NCBI GenBank assembly: GCA_020746835.1
Contig: JAGPNK010000008.1
Location: 1,054,001 to 1,118,000 of the forward strand
Direction of reading: 5' to 3'
DNA from: Stachybotrys elegans
Lineage: Eukaryota > Ascomycota > Sordariomycetes > Hypocreales > Stachybotryaceae
Length of the DNA: 64,000 bases
This document shows, piece after piece, positions 1 through 11,272 of the stretch (positions are counted from its first letter, which is position 1; every line of letters starts with the position of its first letter). A program made the position numbers and the translations under genes. The notes under the pieces were generated by a model. It was not told where the DNA came from. It made no database searches and worked only from the letters and a program-made list of their open reading frames with translations.

Positions 1-960
1 ATAAGGAAATGAAGGGAATCAGATGGACGAACGCAGGCGACTCATTCCAGAGCACTATCAAGGCTGGAAGAGTGCTGGAAGAGTGCTGAATCCGGGTACC
101 TGGATACCTGTAGGTACAGTACCTAAAATCACGTACCTGAGCAAAACCTCCACCCCAGATAACCTACCCTGGACCCTACATTCTGTCATGGCCTGCCATT
201 GGGGTCACGGAACCTCCAGTACATCAGGCTACTCTTGGCTTACCACGAGATTCACAGTCCGGACGACAGCTTCACAATCCTAACGAACACCTATAGCCTC
301 ATCGTTCAAATCGCGCCGCGCTACGTCTCCATCAACAACTTCGCCGGTCCTCTCAGGATGTCCGCCTGATCCACCTGCAAGATTTGTAGCCAGGACAGCG
401 CAGAATGCCATTACATTTGCGACGCGGGAGATGAAGAGGCATGAGATCAAGAACGTCAATGAAATTCGTCGGCTAGCCATGCGACATCATGAGCAAAGTC
501 GCGTACAGCTGATAGCGAACGGTATGGCTGAGTGATATCGTTTTTAAGAAAGCAGTTTCGATTCTACAGAAGCGCTTTCTGCTCTTCTACTACCTATATC
601 CTTCATCAGGCTTCGCAAATGGAACCTCGCATCGAAACCAATTGCGGACCAAACCCCCTTTGGCTTTTTGTCTGATGTGCTTGCGCGCACCGCTTGGTGA
701 CGGGAGCCTGAAAACTCGTTGCGTTTTCCATGTGAGGGAGCACCGCTCTTCCTCCACTATTCCGTCTTCCGACTACATCCGCAGGGACTGTCGACCAATT
801 CTGGACAGATCTCACGACGGCCCGAACTCGTTGTCGCCTCTCCTTGGCCTATCCACCCTGGACGATGAAAAGTGCTAGAGGCCACTGGGGAGACAACTCA
901 TTGATGCCTCAGTCGCTTCTGATTAGTACTCCTACCGACCTGTCGGCAAGTCGACTGAAG
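1..960. other. Left flank without a supported gene
   Basis: Short open frames only, on both strands, with no recognisable domain and no consistent splice structure. It lies directly upstream of P450-like fragments on the + strand and may contain further unrecognisable remains of that gene (a short stretch reading IAPRYVSINN near 314-343 resembles the N-terminal part of some fungal P450s, but this is weak). Confidence 0.4.
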
Positions 961-1210
961 CAGCCCTCATTTTTGAACGTGGCGATACGAGAAACTCTGT
1001 GGCTTCACCCCACCATGCCTTCGAAGCGATAGATCAAGACTCCACTTCTTGGAGACCTGAGAGATGGCTGGAAACAACGCCATCGGGGACAGAAGCCACG
1101 CGGGGCGTGAAGAGCCACCTGCTCGTCTTTGCCGGCTGGTCGAGGATGTGCTCAAAGCTCAACGTTGCCTGGACGCGCCTAAGAGGCCTCCTGGCAGGCA
1201 GCTACGGCAC
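961..1210 (+). pseudogene. Cytochrome P450 relic
   Basis: Three P450 landmarks appear in the right order but in different reading frames. At 961-1020 is a K-helix-like segment (FLNVAIRETLWLHPTMPS) in which the Arg of ExxR has become Trp. At about 1033-1068 is the PERF-type segment WRPERWL. At about 1120-1190 is a decayed haem loop (FAGWSRMCSKLNVAW) that keeps the Cys but has lost the conserved glycines. Frame changes between the blocks and the lost ExxR Arg show it cannot encode an active enzyme. Just downstream, 1286-1320 reads CNACQRKKRRLK, like the first half of a Zn2Cys6 finger with its third Cys missing, so the strip may hold remains of more than one gene. The N-terminal half of the P450 is not recognisable. 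Confidence 0.7.
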
Positions 1211-1476
1211 TGTCCGCACAGAAAAGATGCAGGATCCCGACCTTTCTGGTGTCTCAAATAAGACGCAGACAGATGGCCAGGGAGTTGTAACGCCTGCCAA
1301 CGAAAGAAACGTCGACTGAAACTGCGTTTCACAGAGGAAAGAGTAAGCACAACGCCATCGTATGCCATAGCCTGAGCTGCTTGTGTATGCTCTCTTCGTC
1401 TAAGGAGCTTGCGACACGCCTCCTCCATATCATATATTTGCCACGCAATACAGCGCGCACCGGCTAGCAGACGGGT

Positions 1477-3183
1477 TCAGGCATCCATAATGGCCAAAAT
1501 ACCGGCTGTCGTGGTCGTCTCACCGCTCGCGCCGGGCCCGAACTTGGCCCTCCGGCGGCGCTCCGCCTCGCAGAGCCACTCGAAGCACTTCCGCACCGTC
1601 GGATCCATAATCTTGGCGCTGTAACCTTTCTTGAGGAAGCCAGATGTGGCGAGGAAACTCGTGAGGGCTTGATACTCTGGCAATTCTGTCCCGCGATCCA
1701 TTGTCCCCAGGAAGTTGAGGGCGGTGGACACGGCGAAAGTGACCAGATGACTGCCGACGATACCCGCGTGGGGTTTATAGAATGCCGGTGTCACCATGAC
1801 GAGGAACCGGATGTATCGCATCATGTCTGTGCGTTCTGGAAGGGCCTCTTCGGGAGGCGTTGACGAGCGGAGCATTGCGACAACGAGTAGTTGAGCCCCC
1901 CAGAAGAGACTCATGATATATGCCAGTCCGAGGTTGTTGCGGATCTCCTCCAAGACGGCCTCAGATGGTGGGTCGTAGCCGGACTGGAAGGGACCGTGAT
2001 CCTGGGCCCATCTTATCAGGCGAGCGTCCATGGACCAAGCCCTACTCACCACTTGCCGACGAACCCGGTCCCTGAGCTCGGGATCAGGACACAATACCCA
2101 TAACTCGGTGAGCTCCTGCATGCCGGGGATGTCGAAGATGATATCGATCAAATGATCCATGGGCAGCTTGGGAATCTTGGCCCATGGCTTCGTCTTCCAT
2201 TCGGGGCTATTCAGCGCAATAGTCTTGCACATACTGAGGGCGATGATGGCCTAGATAATCGTCAGCACGAGGCATTGCAAGTCTCCGCGCGGGTGCGTAC
2301 CAAATTCTGCCGCGTCTCCAGGAAGAACTGATGGGCGTGGCCTTCGGCAAAATCTTCTGGCTTTCGAGAGGTGATGAGGGCCAGCTCTCCCATGACCAGC
2401 CGGATCCACGTGTGTTTCTGCTCGCCTGCGCCCTTCTTGTTCTCTCCGTGCAAGATCTAGGACACGCACGGGTAAGCAAGCATCCAAACGTGATGTAAAG
2501 GCAACATACCACAAAGAGACTTATCAGACGGGCGGTGGCTATAATAGCCTCCCCCGAAGGAGCTGAAGGAGACTGGAGGGCGTGCTTCATCGAGCTCACA
2601 GAGGCAATCTGCTGCCTCAGCCCCTCCTCCATCATCCACCTCTGACTCTCAGACTTGCCCACGGTGTAGAAGGAGATGGCCATGAGTGCACTATAGAGCG
2701 ACCGGTCGGACACATAGAGCTGCTGAACCGAGTTGATCCAGTCGACCGTGCCAAGCTGCTGGGCCGGGTCCGAATGACCCCTCGGGAGAAAGGTCTGCCA
2801 GAAGTTGGCCAGGTGGCCGACTTCAAAGGCCGAACGGGAGAGATGGTTGTGCAGCACGATAGGAGGTGCCCATTTCTTGCTGTCAACCTTACTGGCGACG
2901 GTGGCTTGGTAGGCCGAGTCGGGGTTCACCTGGACAAAGACGCGGGTGCGTTCGTACCCGCCACACTCCAGCCTGGCCCGGAGACATTGGCCGCAGGCAG
3001 GGCGCTGCTGATCGCACTATACGGATGGTCACTTGTGAGCTCAAACCTGCCGACCGGGGACGCTTAATAAATCCACAGAGGACAGAAGTGACGGCGCCGA
3101 GCAAAGAAAAGGATCCGACATACCCCCTTCCTGCGCTTGCGGCACGTGCTGCATGCCTTGGATCGTCCTGGAACACCAACCAT
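1477..3183 (-). CDS. Zn2Cys6 fungal transcription factor
   Basis: Predicted nuclear DNA-binding regulator of 498 residues. Exons on the minus strand are 3183-3124, 3016-2510, 2456-2301 and 2250-1477, all joining in phase 0. The first intron splits the zinc cluster: exon 1 ends with ACSTCRKRRKG and exon 2 begins CDQQRPACGQC, giving the full C-x2-C-x6-C-x6-C-x2-C-x6-C pattern at residues 11-38. The rest fits a fungal-specific transcription factor domain (Fungal_trans_2-like), with WQTFLP near residue 75 and a helical C-terminal half. The ATG at 3183 is chosen because it starts ten residues before the first zinc Cys, as is common in this class. The target genes are unknown. It lies about 34 kb from the RiPP-like cluster, so a pathway role is not implied. 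Confidence 0.85.
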
Positions 3184-4373
3184 CTCGTTACCGATGGGCC
3201 GGGAACCGCTTTGTCATCCGAGAGGACCGGAACGCGATGCAAGCTTGGGCTCAGCCGTTCTCCCGAGTCAGATTCGTCGCCGTGTCGGCTGCGGGGAAGC
3301 GGGACAAGAGGGGGAGTTGGAGGCCCGTCTGTAGACGACGAGGACGACGACAACAAGGCCGACGACGATGCGGTTGCGGAGAGCAGAGGAGGTGCAGCAC
3401 GAAATTAAGGTTACGGAAGAGAGGGCAGTCTCTGGCCCCTGTGCACCGGAAAAAAGGGTCCCTACGTATGAACAAGGAGCAAGGCGTTAATAACGTTGAC
3501 AGGGTGGCATCCCGTTTGGCACATCACCCATTCTGGTGGGGAAAAAGGCGATTGAGAAAGCAGGCCTGAGGAGCTGCCAAGGGTGCCAGCCAAGTGCCGG
3601 ACACGTGATATTTAAATACCGAGCCTGGGATATGCAGCTGAAAGCGGGGACGGGGAGGAGCAAGGAAGAGAAAGAAGAGGAACAAGGAGGTGAAAAGATG
3701 TTGATGGCTATGATGCTGCGTGTTGGTGGAAGGGGAGGGCGGAAGGAATGTTGACGATAATGATGGGGCGATGATGAAGATGAGGAGGAGGATGATGATG
3801 ATGATGATGATGCCACCACCAGCTGGTTGCTGATGTTCGCTAATATTGCGGCTGATGCTGATCAGTCGTGTTACCAGTCAGCCTAGGGAGGAGTAAGAAG
3901 ACCGGGGGGCGAACAAGGGGGCAAAGAGGAGGATTTTGCTACTGCATGCCCAGCCCTGATTCCTTCGGTGCCTTTTACACGCCACGAAAAGTGACACAAG
4001 GATTCCAACACGCGGAGAGAGCCATTTTGGGATGCTGCGAGCCCGGGATCTTGGTGTGGATGTGGATCTTCTGGTGTCGGGAATGAGGAAAACGAGGTTG
4101 TGCGATCCATGACTCTATATCTGTTTAGGGGGAGGTTACGCACGCAGATGCTTGGCTTCCCGTAGACCGAACGGGGGCCGCCTTGGCCTTGATTTCTGGA
4201 AGAATTCTCAATGCAACGTTGATTTCGATGAGTCGAGGTCATGAGTCGCCTGAGAGCCAAGCTGGGGGCCATGGAATGCACGGCACATCAGATGTTTTGC
4301 TCGGGTGGATGGCGCGGATGACACCGACATTACTTATTAGGTAGAATATAGCACACATAGCCTTCTGGCTTCG
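3184..4373. other. Intergenic region with GAT-rich microsatellite
   Basis: No supported gene. It contains the promoter of the zinc-cluster regulator and the 3' flank of the battenin-like gene. A GAT/GAG trinucleotide tract lies at about 3769-3812. ORFs crossing the tract have only low-complexity Ser or Glu/Lys runs. Confidence 0.6.
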
Positions 4374-5679
4374 TTACTTGACCAAATGACACCATCGCTG
4401 TCCAGAACCCAACCCAAGACCGCAAAGACCAGACTCCAGCAAAGCCCCCAATACGCCGCCAAAGAGCAGCCCAGCCGTCACTCCCGCACCCACAATACCC
4501 AGGCTGAACTCGCGGTCCGTCGCCGCGCCAGACCCGGCATCTGTCATGACCGACAGAAAGACGTTGGAGTAGACGGCGCCGCACAAAAGGCCCGCAGTAA
4601 GAACCACCAAGAACATGACCACGGGAATCGACAGGAATAGGAAGACGGCCGAGAGAAGCACAAAGCCGCCGACGAGCCCCAGTCGGACGAGGAGTGGCTT
4701 CGGTTTTTGGAACCGCACGCCCAGGATGGATATGCATCCGATGAGGTTGCCGAGGTGGAAGAAGAGGCCGTAGCCTGCGTAGTAGCCAGCGTAAGCCTTG
4801 AAGAGGCTTGAGACCCCCAGGGATCGCGTGATTCCGGGGAAGATGACGGCCTGGATTGCCATGGCTGAGAAGAGTGGCGTCATGTACGGGCTGATGAGGG
4901 AGCTGGCCAGTCTCAGATTCTGCCGTATCCTCTGGTGGAGGGGCATCGGCTGTGAGACAGGGTCTTGCATGAGGAGGAGCGCAGATCCGCCGATATGCTC
5001 CTCCAGATCGTCCTTGTCAGCGTTGGGAGGAGCCGCCAAGTTTCCGGGCTGAGGCAGCAGCACGTAGTACGCCAGCAACATCAACGGGATCAAGTAATAG
5101 TTATACCCGACAGCACTGCGCAGGAAGAGCCCCCAGCGATGCGTCAGCATGTAGGGCATGACAGCGATCGCAGCTCCTCCAGCTCCCATGCCCGCGCCCC
5201 AGCCAGACAGGCCAACGGTGCCGTAGTTGCGGGCCAGCACGAGAAACGAGACTTCCGAGGCCGACTTGGCCGCCGCGACAAGCAGCGTCAGGAGGACACG
5301 CACGGGCGGGTGGACGTTGGGGGCGACGTAGTCAATGACGACGGAGGCGACGAGCCAGCCAGCGGCTATTGCGAGGGGGCGCGTCCATAGCGGGACGACG
5401 AAGAGGACGTGTGGGAGGAGGAGCTTGACGGCGAGGGCGGGGAGCGTCTCGATGAGGACGACGACGGCTCGGGGGAAGGGGATGATGAGGTATGCGGCGG
5501 CGTAGACGATGGGAGCGACGGTGGTGGTTGTGAAGCCTGAAGAATGGTTAGATTTGATGTGCACATCGAATTGAAGGGGATGGTTTGTACGCACCGAGGA
5601 CAGCAAAGGCTGTGAAGGCCCGCGTCTCCTCGTCGATGCGCCAGCCTCGAGGCGGGAGGACCAGATTGCGCAACGTCAT
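4374..5679 (-). CDS. Battenin (CLN3/Btn1)-family membrane protein
   Basis: Multi-span membrane protein of about 415 residues, related to the lysosomal/vacuolar CLN3 family. Exons are 5679-5595 and 5536-4374 (intron GTGCGT..CAG, phase 1). Family-like segments are TLPALAVKLLLP after the first membrane spans, EVSFLVLARNYG followed by LSGWGAGMGAGG, and YYAGYGLFFHLGNLIG in the C-terminal half. About ten hydrophobic helices are visible. The N-terminal region (FTAFAVLGFTTTTV) is diverged from the usual FWLFGL-NN motif, so this may be a divergent paralogue. The first in-frame ATG is at 5679. An ATG-started open frame at 6011-5793 followed by GTCAGT could be an upstream exon, but its phase does not match the available acceptors, so it is more likely 5' UTR or an unrelated frame. 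Confidence 0.7.
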
Positions 5680-6173
5680 GACTTGCCGCAAAAGGAGGAG
5701 GAAGAGAACAGCGACCGTAACTAGGTTGCGCGGTGCGATAAATCCCCAATCAATCAAGAGGAAACGAGGAGGGAAGCCTCCTGATTACTGACCATTTTCC
5801 CCATGGAAATGGGATGCGCCTTGTTGGGGTGCTCGTTTGTCGATTCGGGACGGGGGACATGCCGCGTGGCTGAATTTTGATTGTAGCGGGACTGTCCTGC
5901 GCTATCGCCCGGCGGCGGCGGCCTGGATGCTGGGCTGTTAGGGGACGGGTGGGAAGCTACCTGCACCTGGGCTGACGTAGTGGACGAATGAGCCCCTGGC
6001 ATCGTCGACATAGTTCAGGGGCGAAGCATCTTCAGCGGGGCCAAGGCGGTGCTGATCCCCAGCTCAAGCGGATGCATGGTTTCCAACGACTCGGTGACAG
6101 GCCTCCCGGGCTCTGCCCTCTGATTCTCTCTCTCTCTCGTTGATACCATCAGCCCTATCCTTATGCGCCCGCC
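5680..6173. other. Divergent promoter region
   Basis: Shared upstream region of the battenin-like gene (minus) and the glycosyltransferase-like gene (plus). It includes a CT repeat at about 6123-6138 just before the plus-strand ATG and a possible 5' UTR intron of the minus gene (GTCAGT at 5792 to CTAG at 5721). Confidence 0.5.
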
Positions 6174-8051
6174 ATGAGTATCGCCACGAGCCGTCATTTC
6201 CTGAGCGGCCTGAGCACCCGCCTCGGCTTGGGGAGCTCGGGCTACCAGACCGTCCCAGACGCAGAGAATGGCAGCGGCTCGCGCAACGACATTGGGATCC
6301 TCGCCACGATATCGGCCGTGGCTGTGCGCATCTTCAAGAGCGCGAGGTGGTCTGCTGCTATCCTGCTGTTTATACTGGGAATCGCATACATAACAAGCGT
6401 ATGCCAGAGCTTGCGTCTCCCCCTCGTCTGGCTCCTCACTAACCGCACCCAGGGCCTCGTTTCCTTAAATCCTGCCGCCGCGACCCCAGCCTGGCACCGA
6501 AACGACGAAGCCGTCACCTCCGACCAGATCCGCAAGCTCAATGTACCGACCTACAAGCCCGAGTCGGGCGGCGACCGCCGGCTTCGCATCTTCATGCCCG
6601 CCGACACGCCGCACATCAACCTCTGCAAGGCCATCATGTCCGCCGCTGCCCTCGGCTACCCCATGCCCACGCTGCTCAATTGGGACGGCGAGTTCAACCG
6701 GCCGGAGTGGCACTTTGCGGGAAGCCACATCGCCAAGCTGGAGAGCCTGCTGGCCGGCATTGAGGCGGTGCTAGATGGCGCCGAGGGGGACGACGACGTG
6801 GGCGAGGATGATATTGCGGTCCTCGTGGATGCTTACGATATTTGGTTCCAGCTTCCCCCAGCGGTGCTCATTCAGCGCTTCCTAGCGCTCAACGAACAAG
6901 CCAACGACCGTCTCCGACACGAGTGGCGCGATCTTGTCCAGAAAGATGCCCCCGATTTCCCCATCCCACCTCCGCGCCAGAACATCATCGTCACGACCGC
7001 CAAGGACTGCGAGCCCGGGCCCGAGTCCGGATCCAACCCGCACTACGACCATTGGCCACAGTCGCCCATGCCCGCCGACATGTACGGCGAGGGCACCGAC
7101 AAGATCCTCGACATCTGGGATGCGGCACGCAAGTACAAGAACATCCGCCCGCGATGCGTTAATAGCGGCATGATCATGGGCACGATGGGCGCGCTGCGTG
7201 ACAGTCTCCTGCGCGCCAAGGAGAAAATCGAGACGGTTGCCCTGAGCGGGCGGCAGCTGTGGAGCGACCAGGCCCTGTACGCCGAGGTCATCGGTGACCA
7301 GGAGCTGTGGCGCGAGTGGGTGCGCAGCATGATTCCGACCTGGAACGGTACCGGCTCGACGGTTCCTGGAAACATTAGCAGCGACGTCCGCCCCGTTGCC
7401 AGGGCTGCCCTCCAAGGGAAGAGGTTCGAGTTTGGCATTGGTCTCGACTACAACTTTACCACGATCCCCGCCACGTGCTCGGCAGAGGAGGACGGGTACT
7501 TTGTCCATCTCAACGACAAAAAGGCCGTCGAGGAGGAATCCCGCAAGGCCGGTGTGCCTGGCGACGCGAGGGTGTCGGGCATCCCCACCGAGCTGGCCAA
7601 GGGAGCGCCGCACAGCGAAGCCCTCAAGGGCGTCGACTGGGGCGCGATTCCCCTGTATACCGACTTCTTCTTTGGAGTAACGCCCGTCGGCATCCACCAC
7701 AACGCCTACGTTGGCGGCCTGAAGACATGGCGTGTGCAGAACTGGTGGAGCCTCATGTGGTTCTACCCCAAGCTGCGCGACCTCGTGACGGCCAACCTGA
7801 GGCCGCTCGGCAAGGACGAGCGCCCGAGCCCCCTCGTCGAGCTGCCCGCGCCGTACCAGGGTGGGCAGAAGCTTGCGTACTGGGAGTCCTTGGCCAGCCG
7901 ACGCACGCGCAAGGTGACCGTCTTTGAGCCCAAGACGGCGTCGACGCCCGCGCGCTTCAGGCCGATTGAGTGGGACGGGGTGTGCCAAAAGGGCAGCAAA
8001 CCGTGGTACGAGACTCTGTTTGGAGACGGCAAGGGCCCACTCGTTTTGTAG
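6174..8051 (+). CDS. Type II membrane glycosyltransferase-like protein
   Basis: Single-exon protein of 625 residues. A cytosolic N-terminus of about 55 residues is followed by one hydrophobic span (AAILLFILGIAYI, roughly 60-75), then a large luminal domain: the layout of a Golgi or ER glycosyltransferase. The domain has a GT-A-like pattern: LRIFMPADTP, then ALGYPMPTLLNWDGEF, an Asp motif in AVLVDAYDIWFQLP (DxD-like DAYD, near residue 225), CVNSGMIMGTMGALR and WSDQALYAEV. This resembles the glycosyltransferase region of lysyl hydroxylase/PLOD-type and GT25-like proteins; the substrate cannot be named from sequence. The ATG at 6174 is preceded by a CT-rich leader. The antisense frame is long only because of GC-rich codon use. 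Confidence 0.65.
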   Translation: MSIATSRHFLSGLSTRLGLGSSGYQTVPDAENGSGSRNDIGILATISAVAVRIFKSARWSAAILLFILGIAYITSVCQSLRLPLVWLLTNRTQGLVSLNPAAATPAWHRNDEAVTSDQIRKLNVPTYKPESGGDRRLRIFMPADTPHINLCKAIMSAAALGYPMPTLLNWDGEFNRPEWHFAGSHIAKLESLLAGIEAVLDGAEGDDDVGEDDIAVLVDAYDIWFQLPPAVLIQRFLALNEQANDRLRHEWRDLVQKDAPDFPIPPPRQNIIVTTAKDCEPGPESGSNPHYDHWPQSPMPADMYGEGTDKILDIWDAARKYKNIRPRCVNSGMIMGTMGALRDSLLRAKEKIETVALSGRQLWSDQALYAEVIGDQELWREWVRSMIPTWNGTGSTVPGNISSDVRPVARAALQGKRFEFGIGLDYNFTTIPATCSAEEDGYFVHLNDKKAVEEESRKAGVPGDARVSGIPTELAKGAPHSEALKGVDWGAIPLYTDFFFGVTPVGIHHNAYVGGLKTWRVQNWWSLMWFYPKLRDLVTANLRPLGKDERPSPLVELPAPYQGGQKLAYWESLASRRTRKVTVFEPKTASTPARFRPIEWDGVCQKGSKPWYETLFGDGKGPLVL

Positions 8052-9261
8052 ACGATGGGGTTTATGGTGCAATATGATGACACGGTTTGCGTGGTGTTCA
8101 GGATCGGGAACCTTTTATTAATTCTTTTTACGGGAAAAGAGTGTTGAGATGTACATTCTAGACGGGATTATAGAATCATGGGCTTCTAATGTAGTTGAAT
8201 CTTGGAGCATCCAGCGTACTAATCTAATCAGGATATCCGTGTTTCTTAGAGAAAATGACGACTCACTTACACACAATGCTGAGACCTACATACGGTTATG
8301 AAGCCTGCTCGGCGTGGATTCTGCTGCATCAAGCTGGGATGGGTTGTAACGGCTGTGAGAAGTAATGGCCCATCATTACCAAGAAGAGTGAGATTACCAG
8401 GAAGAGCGGACGGGATACTGCCGTGTGTAACAGGCATCAACCGTTATCTGAAGAATCGCATTGGGCATCTTCAGCGCTTGGCTCCCATCAGGCTAGGATA
8501 TGAATGAACGAGGTACGATGTGTGAGCCATGTCTCGAACAATCCCCCGAAACATGACCAAGACAGCCGCAAGTTGGCGTGGAAGGCCTACACACCCTCAG
8601 CCGTCCCCCCCCATCTTGTCACAATTCGACACATCATGCCAACTGGGCTTGTGTACGTGGCGCGACGTGAAGCCTGTTCATTGGGGTGATGGCGCCTGGA
8701 GGCCGACCCGATGAACATATACATACATGTATGCCATATCCAGCTTACCACATCAAGTATCGGGAACACATCCTTTTATGGGGAACCAGCGCATATCGCT
8801 GCGACTCTGCAGCCAGTCATTGGCTTGCCGAATCCCTCAGCGCCTCTCCGCTCCTAATGCAACACTCGGCGGTGGTTATCAGATGGCCGCAACGCTTCGA
8901 GCCAATCTACCGCTGCATGAACTACACGGCAGGTATGCCCAAGCCGTGCATGGTTGGTGGAGAGGCGCTTTTAACGATAGCTTTGGCTGCTGAGCTGGCA
9001 CGAATAGGAAGCCTGGCTCCAGGTCGTGGATGAAAGTGAGGCGATCCTGCAACCATTTGGCGACGAAACGGGAAGTGTATCTTTGACCAACCGCAGAAAA
9101 CATAAAAATTGGGTGTGCTGCGTATATTTCGGTTGCCTTGGCCAGTGCTAGTAGAGGCAAACCGTGACATCGAGCGATTCCCGACGGGTCTTACTTAAGT
9201 CCAGGCTTTCCCCTCCTGATTCTCAAAATATAACACCTTAAGCATAGCACTTGCAGTCACC
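8052..9261. other. Intergenic region
   Basis: No supported gene. It holds the AT-rich 3' flank of the glycosyltransferase-like gene and the promoter of the coiled-coil gene. Short frames show no domain and no splice logic. Confidence 0.6.
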
Positions 9262-10935
9262 ATGGCCCCTAAAAGCAACTCTAGCAACCACAAGCCAGCT
9301 GCGGCTCTGAATGGCTTGACGAATGGAGTCCTCAATGGACATTCCAAAGACATGACGATGTCGGAAGCTCACTTCAATGATGTCATGAAGTTCTTCACCA
9401 CCCTCTATCTCAGCAAGAGCTTTGTTGGATTGAAGGGCCTGAGTACGGAAAATGACCAACTGAAAGATACTATGAAGGCTATGAATTACTCCTCAGGTGA
9501 CACTGCGGCGCGACTCGGCAGGGCAATCAAGGAATGCGACGACATAAAAGAACGGCTGACAAAGAATGAAGAAGAGCAGAAGAAGGTGAAAGCCAAGCAC
9601 GAAGAGGAGCAGCGAATGGAGAAGGAGAAGTACGACGAGCTGAACAAGGAGTGCGAGGAATTGAAGAAGCAGCGCGAAGACGACAGGAAGGAGCTTGCTA
9701 GGCTTGGTCAGGTCAGCGATGACTATGACAAGCTGAAAGTAGAGCACGCTGAGCTCCTGAAGACCACCGAGATTCTCGACAGGACTCTCGAAGAGAAGAA
9801 GAAGTTGGAGGAGAAACTAAAGGCGCTGGAGGGCTACAGCTTCAAGTTGTCCCCGGGCAAGAATCTCGAGGCAGACCTGTGAGTTTCTCGCCCTCGCACC
9901 GCAATGGCAGGTGGCACATATACTGACTCTCCACGAAGCACCTCGAGTCTCAAGACTCTGGTCGAAACCGCTACTCAGTTTGCGCGCACCTTTCTATTTC
10001 ACGACCTGGAGCCGGAAGTCTTCTACTCCAACCAATGGCAGGGCTTGAAGAGTCACGATATCATGGGCGGGTGGGACACGCATTTGCCCGCGACCAACAG
10101 TTTACTCGCCAAGCAGATGAGGTTCGCGGCGGGCCTGAATGTGCTGGGGAGCATGCTGCACAAGTACATTTTCCAGACCATCTACCTGGACGGGAACGGG
10201 AATAACCAGGTCAACGAGTTCCTGAGTGTGCTTTGTACCGAAGACGGGGACCATGAGCAGTATGTCCGATCGGTTCTCTTCAATGCTCTGCCCGATAGGC
10301 AGGATGAGGCTGGAGTCGAGAGGGCGTACGGAGCAGCCTTGGAAGTTATGGATGCCATTAGTGTCCTTGTGCCGCTAGGAAAGCGTGAGGACTGCAGGAA
10401 GCAATTGGGAACGCTCTGCAAAGACGCTCTGCAGCGCTGGGTCCCCTTCCAGCGTCTCCAGGACCGCGTGTCTTCGAGCCTGGATTGTGAGAACGAAGAT
10501 GGAGCGCAGTGGCGCGTCCTCCAGATGCCTCCAACGATGCAGCCAAAGGAGCCCGCCAAAGGCAGCGACAACCAAAAGGGAAACGCCAAGTCCTCAGGTA
10601 AAGGCCAGCAGCAGAAGAAGTCGGCCGAGTCCTCGGCAGAGGCCAACCGCTTCACCTGCGCCGTCTGGCCCAAATTTTGCTTCGACGGTGATATGGTCCA
10701 GGCCGGGCTCGCCCTGACAGAGGACCAGATGCGAGCCGCGGAGGAGGAGGCGAAGGAGGAGATGGTCAAGCGCAGGACGAGCAGGGTGACGGAGGAGGTG
10801 CTCGCCGAGTGGCATCAGAGGAGGGCCAGGTCGTCGCGCCGGGACAGCATGGCTACGTCCAACGGCGATGTAACAAGGCAGAACGGGCACCGTTTTTTAG
10901 GGAATGGCATCCCAGTTGGGGCCGTTGGAGGGTAG
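9262..10935 (+). CDS. Conserved-looking coiled-coil protein of unknown function
   Basis: Two exons, 9262-9878 and 9939-10935, give 537 residues. The 60-bp intron starts GTGAGT, carries a good branch site (ACTGAC near 9922) and ends AAG at 9938; joining is in phase and removes the TGA that would otherwise end the first frame at 9882. Residues about 90-195 are a strong, highly charged coiled coil (Glu/Lys-rich heptads). The second half is globular (LVETATQFARTFLFHDLEPEV onward) and ends in a Ser/Lys-rich linker, then a segment with FTCAVWPKFCFDGDMV, then an Arg-rich helical tail. No catalytic motif is recognised. The same protein could be misread as two genes if the intron is missed. Confidence 0.7.
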
Positions 10936-11272
10936 GAGGAGGGCGTGGTTTGAGGTTGCATGAAAGGGTTCCGGCGGGTGCTCCGAGGCGACATTAAGTG
11001 AGACAGGATTGGTGATGAGGCTTTGGACACGACCATGGTGTTGATTGTAGGAGGGATGGAATAAATAGTTTTCATTTGTTAGCGTGCTTGGACTTGGGCG
11101 CTCAACGGAGCGAGATTGACTTCATGATATCTTGTTAGGGAGATTGACAGAATAATCGTTTATATGTCTGCCACAGAGGGAATGCTTCAACTCCGTTAAC
11201 AAGGAGAGGCCTTTGAACTCGAACAGCCATCTTAATATACAAAATAACGCCGTCCTATAGGATACCCTGCGA
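10936..11272. other. Convergent 3' intergenic region
   Basis: Short region between two convergent genes. Nothing beyond AT-rich presumed polyadenylation sequence is seen. Confidence 0.6.

Noticed and set aside
3769..3812. Minus-strand poly-Ser ORF
   Set aside because: It is the translation of a GAT/GAG microsatellite.
5793..6011. Upstream coding exon of the battenin-like gene
   Set aside because: ATG and a GTCAGT donor exist, but the phase does not match the CTAG or CAAG acceptors before the next exon; 5' UTR or chance frame is simpler.
6882..8072. Long open frame (396 codons) on the minus strand opposite the glycosyltransferase-like gene
   Set aside because: Shadow of GC-rich codon use: Arg/Val/Leu-rich, no domain, and wholly inside a gene with clear motifs on the plus strand.
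9904..10935. A separate gene starting at 9904
   Set aside because: A 60-bp intron with good signals joins it in phase to the coiled-coil exon, and the first 12 codons of the separate reading fall inside that intron.
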